This document shows, one piece after another, positions 8,668-16,371 of a stretch of 60,923 nucleotides of DNA. This DNA is from CAZIRF01 sp964541755 (GTDB taxonomy: Bacteria > Spirochaetota > Spirochaetia > Treponematales > Breznakiellaceae), in contig CAZIRF010000014.1 of NCBI GenBank assembly GCA_964541755.1, positions 1 through 60,923 on the forward strand, given 5' to 3'. Under the pieces are notes generated by a model. That model saw only the letters and a program-made list of their open reading frames with translations, was not told where the DNA came from and searched no databases. The stretch's first letter is position 1. Each line of letters begins with the position of its first letter. A program made the position numbers and the translations under genes.

Positions 8668-9537
8668 TCAGGACTGCGAGATGCGGTCGATGATGATATT
8701 GACTTCCTCTATCAGTATACCAGTAAAACGCTCGATGGTATCAATCAAATACTTCTGCAATTCGTGAATATCGCCGGATAATTGGGTGCCAAAGGGAACA
8801 TCGATGGTGATGACCAGGCGATAGCCGTTGCCATCGGCCTTTACCACGAGTTTTTTTATGGTTATGTGCGGGTTGAACTCGTCGATACAGTGGATTGCCA
8901 TTTGGCTCAAGGCCGATTCCGATATGCTCACCCGCCCCTTTACCGAGTATTCGGGGCGAACGACGGCCTTTTCATAGAGTTTTGCATTGGGGCTCGGTTT
9001 GGCTTTCTTCCCGCGTCGCAGAAACACCCGTACCGCATCGTAAAAAATGGTCGGATAGTTGCGTTTTACCTCAATTGAAGGTATGGGAATGACGTGTTTG
9101 CCCTCGACTTTGCGCGAACGGATGGCCGTTTCGATTTCGTCTTTGCTGGCAATGTCTTCAATTTTGATAATCTTGCCCGGCTGCGGGAGCTGCAGCCGCG
9201 CCGCTATCTTCATCACCATTTTGTCCGAGGTCCCGATGATGAGGATCTTTTTGAAGCGCTCTGCCTGGAGGCGTTTTGCCACCGCATCGCGGTGAGTCTT
9301 GTCGTCAAAGAGCGCCACCTTGACCGCTGCAAGGAAGGTCTTTTCCTTTTTTGCGGAGTGCCCGGCGAGGATGTGGTTGCTGCGGATGAGCAGGCCGTCA
9401 TCGATGATAAGTTCGATACCATACTTCTGGGCAACGAGTTTTGCCCGAAAGCTCTTGCCGGTGCCGCTTTCTCCCACGAGGGCAAAGACCTGCACGCCTT
9501 TGAGAAACCAGAAGATGTCGGTGAGGAAGTGGCGCAT
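8668..9537 (-). CDS. P-loop nucleotide-binding protein fused to an Asp23/Gls24-like domain
   Basis: This 289-residue protein has a Walker A motif GESGTGKS at 22-29 and an acidic IIDDG strand near 40, then an alpha/beta nucleotide-binding domain to about residue 165. The C-terminal part (about 195-289; GRVSISESALSQMA, then VKADGNGYRLVITIDVPFG and a final helix ending IDRI) resembles Asp23/Gls24 alkaline-shock proteins, which are normally stand-alone. The combination is unusual and its role unknown; nucleotide-dependent membrane or stress-scaffold function is a guess. A TATACT -10 ends 8 nt before the ATG and no Shine-Dalgarno is visible, as at other unit-leading genes here. Downstream is the TPR protein gene. 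Confidence 0.65.
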   Translation of the reverse strand: MRHFLTDIFWFLKGVQVFALVGESGTGKSFRAKLVAQKYGIELIIDDGLLIRSNHILAGHSAKKEKTFLAAVKVALFDDKTHRDAVAKRLQAERFKKILIIGTSDKMVMKIAARLQLPQPGKIIKIEDIASKDEIETAIRSRKVEGKHVIPIPSIEVKRNYPTIFYDAVRVFLRRGKKAKPSPNAKLYEKAVVRPEYSVKGRVSISESALSQMAIHCIDEFNPHITIKKLVVKADGNGYRLVITIDVPFGTQLSGDIHELQKYLIDTIERFTGILIEEVNIIIDRISQS

Positions 9538-9543
9538 ACACGA

Positions 9544-10494
9544 TCAGTATAGCACCAAGTGGGCCACTTCGGGGCCGAATATGCTGCTAATTATTTGCAA
9601 AAATTCGGGGGGCAGGGGCGCTTCGAGTTGTAAAGGGAGGTCAAGGCTGATGCCGGGCTCCTGTGCGAGGCGGTGGGCATGCAGGAGAAATCGGCCGCCA
9701 TTTACCTCGCGACGAGTCGATCCGGCGTATTTTCGGTCATTTACCAAGGGGTGCCCGGCGGATGCCAGGTGGGCGCGAATTTGGTGGGTTCGGCCCCCTT
9801 CAATACACGCACTCACCAGGCTTGTCCCCTGTGCCTGTGCAATGGGGCGCACTCGGGTGCGTGCGCTTTTGCCGTCTTGTGAGATATGGGTCTGTCGCTG
9901 TTCCCTGTTGCGTTCAAGGGGCGCATCGAGTAAGAGTTCTTGCTCAAGGGATCCATCCACCAGGGCCAGGTATTCTTTTTGGAGCTGGTGTTCGTGCAGG
10001 GCGCGGGAAAAGGAGCGGGCTCCTTCGAGGCTCGCGGAAAAGACAATGATTCCACTGGTTCCTCTGTCCAGGCGGTGCAGGGGGCCGGGGCGGAAGGACA
10101 GCGATGCTGTGATGTGGTCAGCCAGGAGCGCACGCACTGCTTCTTCGAGGCTCTGAGGGCCGTGAACGAGGACTCCTTCATCTTTGTTGATAACGAGGAA
10201 GTTGCAGTTTTGAAAGAGTATGTCGGGTTTGGGTAATTGGGCGTCATGACAGCTTTGATCTTGTCTTTTCCCCACACCCCTCGGGCATACATCGGCCGGG
10301 GGCTTCTCTATTTTGATAGTTTGTCCTTCCTGGAGACGGGAGTCCGGTTTGAGGCGTTTGCCTTCAATGCGAATCTTTCCGGCGCGAAAGAGGCGGTGTA
10401 TGGCCGAGAGTGGCAGTTCGGGGAGTGCTTTTCGAATAATGCGGTCGGCTCGCCGACCATCGTCATTCGGTCCCAAGAGGAGGTCTGTTGTCAT
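9544..10494 (-). CDS. RluA-family pseudouridine synthase with S4 domain
   Basis: This 316-residue protein has an N-terminal S4 RNA-binding domain (about 15-75). The catalytic signature HRLDRGTSGIIVFS follows near residue 140, with the invariant Asp that attacks the uridine ring. Later motifs SGRTHQIRAHLAS-like (GGRTHQIRAHLASAGHP) and NDRKYAG confirm the RluA/C/D class. It converts uridines in rRNA or tRNA to pseudouridine; the target cannot be told. TTGTCA-N16-TATAGT ends 7 nt before the ATG, pointing to a leaderless mRNA, and this promoter shares its -35 with the divergent PAP2 gene. The 3' end contains the -10 of the next minus-strand gene. Confidence 0.9.
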   Translation of the reverse strand: MTTDLLLGPNDDGRRADRIIRKALPELPLSAIHRLFRAGKIRIEGKRLKPDSRLQEGQTIKIEKPPADVCPRGVGKRQDQSCHDAQLPKPDILFQNCNFLVINKDEGVLVHGPQSLEEAVRALLADHITASLSFRPGPLHRLDRGTSGIIVFSASLEGARSFSRALHEHQLQKEYLALVDGSLEQELLLDAPLERNREQRQTHISQDGKSARTRVRPIAQAQGTSLVSACIEGGRTHQIRAHLASAGHPLVNDRKYAGSTRREVNGGRFLLHAHRLAQEPGISLDLPLQLEAPLPPEFLQIISSIFGPEVAHLVLY

Positions 10495-10501
10495 GTCTTC
10501 A

Positions 10502-10529
10502 ACTATAGCAGAGTCCTAGGTATTGACAA
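10502..10529 (-). promoter_or_regulatory. RluA-family gene promoter, leaderless type, shared -35
   Basis: On the minus strand TTGTCA (10529-10524), a 16-nt spacer and TATAGT (10507-10502) are followed by the ATG after 7 nt. The -35 overlaps the plus-strand TTGACA at 10523-10528 within one heptamer, TTGACAA. Confidence 0.65.
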
Positions 10530-10552
10530 AAGTCCGTATCGTGCGGGATTCT
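10523..10552 (+). promoter_or_regulatory. Divergent PAP2 gene promoter, shared -35
   Basis: A consensus TTGACA (10523-10528) has a weak GATTCT (10547-10552) 18 nt downstream, ending 6 nt before the ATG at 10559. The longest reading frame starts at a TTG inside this -35, which argues against that start. Confidence 0.5.
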
Positions 10553-10558
10553 AGGCCA

Positions 10559-11047
10559 ATGTCCAAGAATCTTGTTGCAGATACCGGCGCTCTTCGCACC
10601 CTGTTGGAAAGCCCCGTGTTTCTGTCTGCTCTCACCAGTTGGTTTCTCGCACAATTGCTCAAGGCCTTGGTCGTGCTCTTTCGACGACGCAAGCCATCGG
10701 TAAAGGATGTAGCGCTCACGGTACTCTGGAAGACGGGGGGCATGCCCTCCAGCCATTCCTCTCTCGTAACCTCATTGGCGGTATCCATCGGGTTCTCCGA
10801 AGGGTTTACGTCGAATCTATTCATTGTTACGCTTGCTTTTACGCTTATTGTTATGCGTGATTCATTGGGGGTTCGACGTTCTTCGGGCATCCAGGCCCGG
10901 GTATTGAACCTCTTGGGAAGGGATGTTGCAGAGAAGACGGACGTTTCTTTTACGCCGGTCAAGGAAATTCAGGGGCATACCCCCCTGGAAGTTATTGTGG
11001 GCGGTCTCTTGGGGCTTTTTATCGGGACTGCCTTTGCCGTTCTATGA
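10559..11047 (+). CDS. Divergent PAP2 family membrane protein (DUF212/YuiD-like)
   Basis: This 162-residue protein is read from the ATG at 10559, because the longer frame would begin within a TTGACA -35. Motifs are KTGGMPSSHSS (about 60-70) and, later, VMRDSLGVRRSSGIQARVLN, typical of the DUF212 branch of the acid phosphatase/vanadium haloperoxidase superfamily. Three or four hydrophobic segments predict an integral membrane protein; the extreme C-terminus (GGLLGLFIGTAFAVL) is a further membrane span. The likely activity is a membrane phosphatase, substrate unknown. It precedes the Rnf-like operon by 106 bp. Confidence 0.8.
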   Translation: MSKNLVADTGALRTLLESPVFLSALTSWFLAQLLKALVVLFRRRKPSVKDVALTVLWKTGGMPSSHSSLVTSLAVSIGFSEGFTSNLFIVTLAFTLIVMRDSLGVRRSSGIQARVLNLLGRDVAEKTDVSFTPVKEIQGHTPLEVIVGGLLGLFIGTAFAVL

Positions 11048-11153
11048 TTACAAGTGCCCATAGTTTCCGGGTGGATAATGGGTGTCTTCGTGGATAATTC
11101 GTCTCCCGCTATCGTTTTTGTGTGTGCGGGGTTTTTCAAGTCAAGGATGGTGG

Positions 11154-12500
11154 ATGAAGGTTTACAGATTACCCCGTGGAGGGTTCCGCATTACCGATTC
11201 CCGGATCCCCGGAACAGAGAGTGACGCGGGGCCTGTACAGGAACCCTGTGCCATTGCCTATCTTCCCGCCATTTCGGTTGTCCCTCTTACCCAGCATGCC
11301 GGGCCCGCTTCCCGCACCCTCGTGGCGAGTGGTGATCTTGTTCATGAGGGTATGCTTGTCGGGCGAGCCGAGGCTCGTGGCGCTGCGCACATACATGCCC
11401 CGGTAAGTGGCAGGGTTCTCAAGATAGTCCGCTGGCGAATGAGTGATGGTCGGGAGACCGAGGCTCTTGTTCTGCGCATGCAGGGGGCATTCACTCTGCT
11501 GGGCAAACGCCGTGAAACCTGGGATGCGGACAGTATTTCTCCCCATGAGCTCAAACGTGTCCTGCAGGACAAGGGTGTTGTCGATATGGAGGGGGATGGA
11601 GCGCCCCTTGCCGAATTGATTGCCCGGTATCGTTCGGCTTCAAAGGGGACCGTGCTCCTGTTTAATGCCCTTCATGACGATCCCTGGAAGACGGCCAATC
11701 GGTACGTGGCCCGTCAATATCCGGAAAAAATGATACGGGCTCTCGCTCTTCTGGCCCGTGCCGCTTCCATGGATACCATCTATTGCGCGATTGCACCGGA
11801 AGATCGTGAACTTGCCCGCTCCCTTGCAGAGGAAGCCGTTGCGCGAAAAGTCCCCCTTGAGTTCTTGTACTGCGAGCGTCGCTATCCCCTTGGTGCGCGG
11901 GAAGAGCTTTCCCGTCTCCTTATTCGCCGCCGGGGGGGCACTCCTGCTGCAAATTCATCGGCTGCCGACGCTCCCTTTGTTTTGGGGGCGTCAACCCTCC
12001 TTGCCGTTCATGATGCCCTGGTTCACAATCTGCCAGTTCTTGAGCGCCATGTCGCAGTCGGTGGCTCTGCGGTAAAAAACCCGGCCATACTTCGGGTTCG
12101 GTTGGGAACACGTATTGGGGACGTTATTGCAGAATGTGGGGGATTTGTTGACGATCCCGGGCGTATTGTACTCAATTCCCTTATCAACGGACTTTCGGTT
12201 GATGATCTGGATGTGCCCATTACCAAAACGGTTCACGCAATTATTGTGGAGGGGCGTTCTTCCAGTGGCAGTATCAAAAGTGCCCCGTGCATTTCCTGTG
12301 GCGAGTGTCGACAAGTCTGTCCCCGTTTGCTCGATCCGGAGCGACTCTTGAAAATGGCCCTGCGTGGCCGAATCGGGGATTTGCGTACTGGGGGGCTCGC
12401 AGATTGTATCGCGTGCAATGCCTGTGCCGTGGTCTGTCCTTCCCGCATCCCGATACCGACGATTTTCCGTTCTGCAGACGGGAAGGGGGGTGCGTTGTGA
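11154..12500 (+). CDS. rnfC: RnfC-like subunit of a divergent Rnf-type complex
   Basis: This 448-residue protein starts at ATG 11154 with AAGGA 6 nt upstream. An N-terminal barrel (VVPLTQHAGPASRTLVASGD, then HAPVSGRV) matches RnfC. Two 4Fe-4S motifs, CISCGECRQVC (about 379-389) and CIACNACAVVC (about 418-428), also match. The central domain has lost the NuoF/RnfC flavin-NADH signature: the usual GLGGAxFPT site reads DMEGDGAPL, and the NGAECEPYLTADDR site reads FNALHDDPWKTANR. It may therefore pass electrons through Fe-S clusters without binding NADH. It opens a six-gene operon in rnfCDGEAB order, with every later junction overlapping. RnfC identity rests on motifs plus synteny. Confidence 0.75.
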   Translation: MKVYRLPRGGFRITDSRIPGTESDAGPVQEPCAIAYLPAISVVPLTQHAGPASRTLVASGDLVHEGMLVGRAEARGAAHIHAPVSGRVLKIVRWRMSDGRETEALVLRMQGAFTLLGKRRETWDADSISPHELKRVLQDKGVVDMEGDGAPLAELIARYRSASKGTVLLFNALHDDPWKTANRYVARQYPEKMIRALALLARAASMDTIYCAIAPEDRELARSLAEEAVARKVPLEFLYCERRYPLGAREELSRLLIRRRGGTPAANSSAADAPFVLGASTLLAVHDALVHNLPVLERHVAVGGSAVKNPAILRVRLGTRIGDVIAECGGFVDDPGRIVLNSLINGLSVDDLDVPITKTVHAIIVEGRSSSGSIKSAPCISCGECRQVCPRLLDPERLLKMALRGRIGDLRTGGLADCIACNACAVVCPSRIPIPTIFRSADGKGGAL

Positions 12501-13615
12501 AAACAGGCAGTCAAACCATGCTCGTCGGGCCGGCTCCTGTCATACACCACGGCATGTCCAGCGGGGCCCGTAATGTACTGGCATCCTGTTGCCTGTTGGT
12601 ACCAATCATTCAATCGGCTCTATTTGATCACGGCTATTCGCTGGCCGTGGCATTCTGTGCGGTCGCGGGTTCTGTTTTGGCAGAAGCACTCTGTGGTCGG
12701 GGAGCTCTATCGACTAGGCTGCGAGAGGGTAGTGCCGTGTTGCAGGGCATTCTTTTTACCCTTGTTCTACCTGCCTCCGTTCCCCTGTATCTGCCCCTGT
12801 TTGCCAGTCTTGTCGCCGGTATTCTTGCAAAACAGGTGTTTGGAGGGGTCGGGAGTTCCTGGGTACCTGTTCCGCTTTTTGCCCTTCTGTTCGCCCGTTT
12901 CGTCTGGCCCTCTTCATTTGGATCCGGCCCCGATGAATCGCTTTTGTATCAACTTGAATCCGTTCGCAACGCGCTGGTTAAAGAAGGACTCTCGAATCCC
13001 CTTGATATTCTCAAGGTGTCGGGTTTCAAGCCCTCTGTCTTCGATGCCTCTGTCATACGTTTTGTAAACCGGCATATTCTGCGGGGGCTATCGGCCGAGC
13101 TTCCTTTTGGCTATGTGGACATGCTTTTCTTGCGCGATCCCGGTGCCCTCATTGCAGACCGTGGTGCTTTCGCCTTTCTCCTTGTCAGTCCCCTTGTCAT
13201 GGCGGCCAGGCTCTCCCGTTTTCGCACTTCAATACTCTTTCTGTTCACCTATTTGGTGCTCGTCTTCATCGCCGATCCCCTGTTCTATGGCCAGAAAACC
13301 GATTCCTTTGCCGCTCTTTTCATGCCCGGACAGGGTGGGGATATTCTCTTTACCCTGTTTTCCGGTGCCACCCTTCTCTGCGCGGTTTTTTTGATTCAAG
13401 ACAGCGCTCTCTGCGGCGTAACCCTTGCGGGCAGTGCCTTGCTCGCTGTTTTTGGGGCCTGCCTGTCATTTTTACTCCGCCATGTATTTCATATACCCTG
13501 CGGTTTGCTTTTTGCCCTTGTGCTTCTGTCTTTTATCGCCCTTCCCGTACGCTACTTCGAGACGCGCTTTCTCGCCCGATCGCGTATGGCCAAGAGGAGA
13601 AATCAATCAATATGA
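12497..13615 (+). CDS. rnfD: RnfD-like membrane subunit
   Basis: This 372-residue protein begins at GTG 12497, in GTGA overlap with the rnfC stop. It is very hydrophobic with about eight to nine membrane spans, and shows the RnfD/NqrB pattern of an N-terminal GPAPVIHH segment and FADPLFYG-like loops. The canonical covalent FMN site (DxxSGAT) is absent in the loop before the GETS-type motif: the region reads FDASVIRFVNRHILRGLS and then ALIADRGAF. The only SGAT string (LFSGATLL) sits where other RnfD proteins have SGGLLLGAFF, so it is probably not the flavin site. Assignment rests on order, topology and partial similarity. Confidence 0.65.
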   Translation: MKTGSQTMLVGPAPVIHHGMSSGARNVLASCCLLVPIIQSALFDHGYSLAVAFCAVAGSVLAEALCGRGALSTRLREGSAVLQGILFTLVLPASVPLYLPLFASLVAGILAKQVFGGVGSSWVPVPLFALLFARFVWPSSFGSGPDESLLYQLESVRNALVKEGLSNPLDILKVSGFKPSVFDASVIRFVNRHILRGLSAELPFGYVDMLFLRDPGALIADRGAFAFLLVSPLVMAARLSRFRTSILFLFTYLVLVFIADPLFYGQKTDSFAALFMPGQGGDILFTLFSGATLLCAVFLIQDSALCGVTLAGSALLAVFGACLSFLLRHVFHIPCGLLFALVLLSFIALPVRYFETRFLARSRMAKRRNQSI

Positions 13616-14079
13616 TTCTTGCAAAGTCGGCTATAAAGCCCCTTGTTTTACCGGCCTTTGTTCTCTTTTTCTCTTTGGTTCTTGTTGTATTTGCCTCCCT
13701 GCACCTGGAAGTATTGCGACATGAGCGTATGGTTCCGATACTGAACAAGGCTCTTGCCCGGAACGGGCTTTCAATACGTGTTTCGCCCTTGAAGAACAAG
13801 TCGTTTCTTTTTGACGCTGGCAAGTATCGGGCAAGGTTGGCCCCCTCTGTCGTGCGATTTCCCCTCGACGGCCAGGCAGGATTTCTTTGGGTGTATGTAG
13901 CAAGAGCGGGGGGCTTGAATGCCCTGCTCATGGTTGCAGAATATCCGGATGGACAGTTCTCTTCACCCATTCCCTGTGATGAACCATCTCGGCGCCACGT
14001 ATCGCTTTTACCGCCGGGCTTGGCAAACGCATCTCTTGTCCGTGTCAAGCAACTTGCAAGAGGGTATTACAATGATTGA
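13612..14079 (+). CDS. Single-span membrane protein at the RnfG position
   Basis: This 155-residue protein starts at ATG 13612, overlapping the previous stop as ATGA. One N-terminal membrane segment (about 12-32) is followed by a basic, soluble, mostly beta domain with three Pro-rich stretches. Its place between rnfD- and rnfE-like genes is that of rnfG. True RnfG is longer and carries an FMN-binding domain with an S(T)GATxTS flavinylation motif, and none is present. It is either an eroded RnfG or an unrelated replacement subunit. I do not recognise the soluble domain. Confidence 0.5.
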   Translation: MILAKSAIKPLVLPAFVLFFSLVLVVFASLHLEVLRHERMVPILNKALARNGLSIRVSPLKNKSFLFDAGKYRARLAPSVVRFPLDGQAGFLWVYVARAGGLNALLMVAEYPDGQFSSPIPCDEPSRRHVSLLPPGLANASLVRVKQLARGYYND

Positions 14080-15025
14080 TACCCGGAATAAACACTCTCC
14101 GCTGGACATGGTAGTTTCCCTTTTTGTTTTACCCCTTTTTATGGCGGCAAGTGCCCAGACCGCCCACGCCCTTCTTGCCGTTATACCGGTCTTTATCGTA
14201 TTCATGCTGTCGAGTCTTTTTACCGTTCTCTTGATTCCCCGCGTTTCACCCTCCTTGCGTTCTCTTGTTCCGGTTCTCTTTGCTTTCTTCTTTGCTTGGC
14301 TCTCTTGGGCTTTGACAAGTTTGATTTTTCCCCTGTATTCACTCGTGTTCCAATTTTCTTTCATGTTGGTTCCGCTTGCCTGGCTCGGTGCCGGCCGCTC
14401 TGTGTCAATACGTTCCAAGGACCCTCTTCTGGCCATGGGTGATGCTGCCCTCGAAGCCCTTTCTGTATCTCTGTTCATCCTCTTTGGGGCCATGTTGCGC
14501 GAATTCATATCGAATTTTTCTCTGTCCGTTCCGGGTGAATCCGGTGCCCGCTACCTCTTTTCTTTGAAATCGATACAGGTTCACTCCCCGGGTGGTTTTG
14601 CCGGGGCTGTATCGGCACTTTCTCTCTTTGTCTTGCTTCGCCTCGTGTATCCGGTATTCAGCCGTCGATCACGATTGGTTCGCCTTTCCCAGGGGCGTCC
14701 CGCTGTCGGGAGCCCGGTAGCGTCCCGCGTGACACCCCAAAAATCACCTCCCCAAGCTCCCGTGGAACAGCCCCCGCTTGTGAAGCCTGCGGTGTACACT
14801 CCGGTCTTTCCGGAATACAGCACGCCAACGCACGACAAGGACCTTCCTGCCCCGTCCATGGGGAACAGCGATTTTCCTTTGACGGTTTCCACTCCGTCTG
14901 CACAGGGTGAGCGTGAAATCCCGGCACGGCCGCAAAATTTACCCCCTGATGAACATGCCCCGCATGCCGATCATGAAAAAAATGAAGATGAAGCCCTTGA
15001 AGACAGGGAGTCCCCCGATGCCTGA
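14072..15025 (+). CDS. RnfE-position polytopic membrane protein with Pro-rich tail
   Basis: This 317-residue protein starts at ATG 14072, with GAGGG upstream, and overlaps the previous stop. About six membrane spans fill residues 12-195. A hydrophilic tail rich in Pro, Glu and Asp (about 205-317) ends the protein, which is unlike canonical RnfE. The protein contains no cysteine at all, so it cannot supply the membrane Cys ligands that RnfE shares with RnfA for a [2Fe-2S] cluster. The NxxLxxxLGxCP-type first helix is also missing. The call is by operon position and topology only. Confidence 0.5.
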   Translation: MIDTRNKHSPLDMVVSLFVLPLFMAASAQTAHALLAVIPVFIVFMLSSLFTVLLIPRVSPSLRSLVPVLFAFFFAWLSWALTSLIFPLYSLVFQFSFMLVPLAWLGAGRSVSIRSKDPLLAMGDAALEALSVSLFILFGAMLREFISNFSLSVPGESGARYLFSLKSIQVHSPGGFAGAVSALSLFVLLRLVYPVFSRRSRLVRLSQGRPAVGSPVASRVTPQKSPPQAPVEQPPLVKPAVYTPVFPEYSTPTHDKDLPAPSMGNSDFPLTVSTPSAQGEREIPARPQNLPPDEHAPHADHEKNEDEALEDRESPDA

Positions 15026-15611
15026 TATCATGATTCCCTTTTGGGTGACGGTTTTTTCAGTTCCAATCCTCTTCCAGGCAGGCGCCGGTTTCACACTTGT
15101 TCCACGAGCGCCGTACCGTCTGCGAAGTTTCATTCTGCCCTCGCTTACCGTGCTTCTTGCCACGCCCCTCGCATGGCTGTTTATCCGCCTGCTTTTGGCC
15201 CCGGTAATGACGTGGATCGTCGAGTGTATACTCATCTATCTTTTGGTGTTCGCCCTTCAAGCGCTCTTGCGCCGTTTTTGCGCCAGTACAAAGCTTTTTC
15301 CCGAAATATGTGCCGGGAGTGAAGAGGCTGTGGGGGAATCATCCTCTTTGGATGCCTTCCCCTGGTTGGCCGTTTGCCTGTCGTTCTCGCTCTCCTGGTC
15401 CTTTTTGACGGCTATGCTGGCCGCTTCGGGATGTCTTGCATCACTGATAATAGCCTCTTTTTTCATGCGCCTTGTCGAATGGCGTACCGAACTCGAACGT
15501 AAGGGGCGTGGTGTGCAGGGGCTTCTCTTGCGATTGATCATGGCAATACTGATGGTCTTTTTCTTCCTTCTCGTTGCCCAACTCATCTTCCCGCGGGAGG
15601 TCCTTTTGTGA
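15018..15611 (+). CDS. RnfA-position polytopic membrane protein
   Basis: This 197-residue protein starts at ATG 15018, overlapping the previous stop by 8 nt. Its size and about six membrane spans fit RnfA (about 190 residues). The hallmark first helix with NNxVLxxxLGxCPxLG is replaced by a Cys-free segment (MPDIMIPFWVTVFSVPILFQ). Five cysteines occur elsewhere, one in a helix near residue 70. If it is an RnfA descendant, it has lost the conserved Cys-Pro ligand motif. It lies directly before the rnfB-like gene. Confidence 0.5.
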   Translation: MPDIMIPFWVTVFSVPILFQAGAGFTLVPRAPYRLRSFILPSLTVLLATPLAWLFIRLLLAPVMTWIVECILIYLLVFALQALLRRFCASTKLFPEICAGSEEAVGESSSLDAFPWLAVCLSFSLSWSFLTAMLAASGCLASLIIASFFMRLVEWRTELERKGRGVQGLLLRLIMAILMVFFFLLVAQLIFPREVLL

Positions 15612-16246
15612 GTGTTTTCGGAATCCTCCTGGCCCTTTTCGCGCTCGTCCTCTTTGTAGTGTTTCTCTTTGTTTCTTCTCTTTTTGTCGGCGAAGATACC
15701 GGCATACCGGTTCCCGAGTCCCCGAAGAAATCGACCCTCAAGGCGGCGATCTTTTGTGGTGGCCCATCGGTATCTCCCCCTTACCTTCACTATGACGGCT
15801 ACGCCGATTGTCGTGCGGCGGCAGCGGTTCAAGGGGGCGATCGTGCCTGTATGTCCGCTTGTTTGGGCTATGGCTCCTGTGTTGAGGCCTGCCCACAGGG
15901 GGCTATCAGTCTTGATGAAACGGGGCTTCCCCAAATTTCCGATGCCTGTACTGCATGCGGTCACTGTATGGCCGTCTGTCCGCGTGATGTCATCCGGCTC
16001 ATACCGCGCGATGCGGATCTCATTGTCGCCTGTTCTTCCCGTGATGCGCCGGCTTTGCGTGCGTCACTGTGCCGTCACCCCTGTAACGGCTGTACCATCT
16101 GTGTGTCGGTCAATAGCTCGGGGGGCTATCGGGTGGACAAACAGACAGCCTTGGCTCGTATCGACTACAGCAAGCGGGGCGACCGGCAGGCAGGACAGCA
16201 TGCCTGCCCGAAATCGTGTATACGTCCGGCTTGGAAAGTACCGTGA
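15608..16246 (+). CDS. rnfB: RnfB-like polyferredoxin, shortened
   Basis: This 212-residue protein starts at GTG 15608 (GTGA overlap with the previous gene). An N-terminal membrane anchor (about 4-27) is followed by Cys clusters. C81/C85/C91/C95 (CMSACLGYGSCVEAC) and C114/C117/C120/C124 (CTACGHCMAVC) match the two ferredoxin clusters of clostridial-type RnfB. A later block C155/C159/C162/C165 and an ARIDYSK segment also fit, but that cluster lacks its last Cys and the final one (QHACPKSCI) is reduced. The usual CGGCGYPGC domain after the anchor is missing. It should still bind two [4Fe-4S] clusters and is the best-conserved subunit of this operon. Confidence 0.75.
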   Translation: MSVFGILLALFALVLFVVFLFVSSLFVGEDTGIPVPESPKKSTLKAAIFCGGPSVSPPYLHYDGYADCRAAAAVQGGDRACMSACLGYGSCVEACPQGAISLDETGLPQISDACTACGHCMAVCPRDVIRLIPRDADLIVACSSRDAPALRASLCRHPCNGCTICVSVNSSGGYRVDKQTALARIDYSKRGDRQAGQHACPKSCIRPAWKVP

Positions 16247-16252
16247 AAACTC

Positions 16253-16281
16253 TTTCCATATCACGGATTATGTCTTAGAAT
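16253..16281 (+). promoter_or_regulatory. Candidate promoter of the GH57-like gene
   Basis: TTTCCA (16253-16258), a 17-nt spacer and TAGAAT (16276-16281) lie in the 125-bp gap after rnfB. The predicted leader is about 85-95 nt with no obvious terminator hairpin. Confidence 0.4.
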
Positions 16282-16371
16282 GAGGACGCTGTACGCACAT
16301 TGCATCCGCAGCAGGGCTGTGAGTGCATGAGCGGCGATTCAAATATGTCGGGGTGTATCAGGTAATGGCAG

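Noticed and set aside
16282..16371. tRNA or riboswitch in the rnfB to GH57 gap
   Set aside because: No cloverleaf, TPsiC-like arm or known aptamer core could be seen in these 90 bases.
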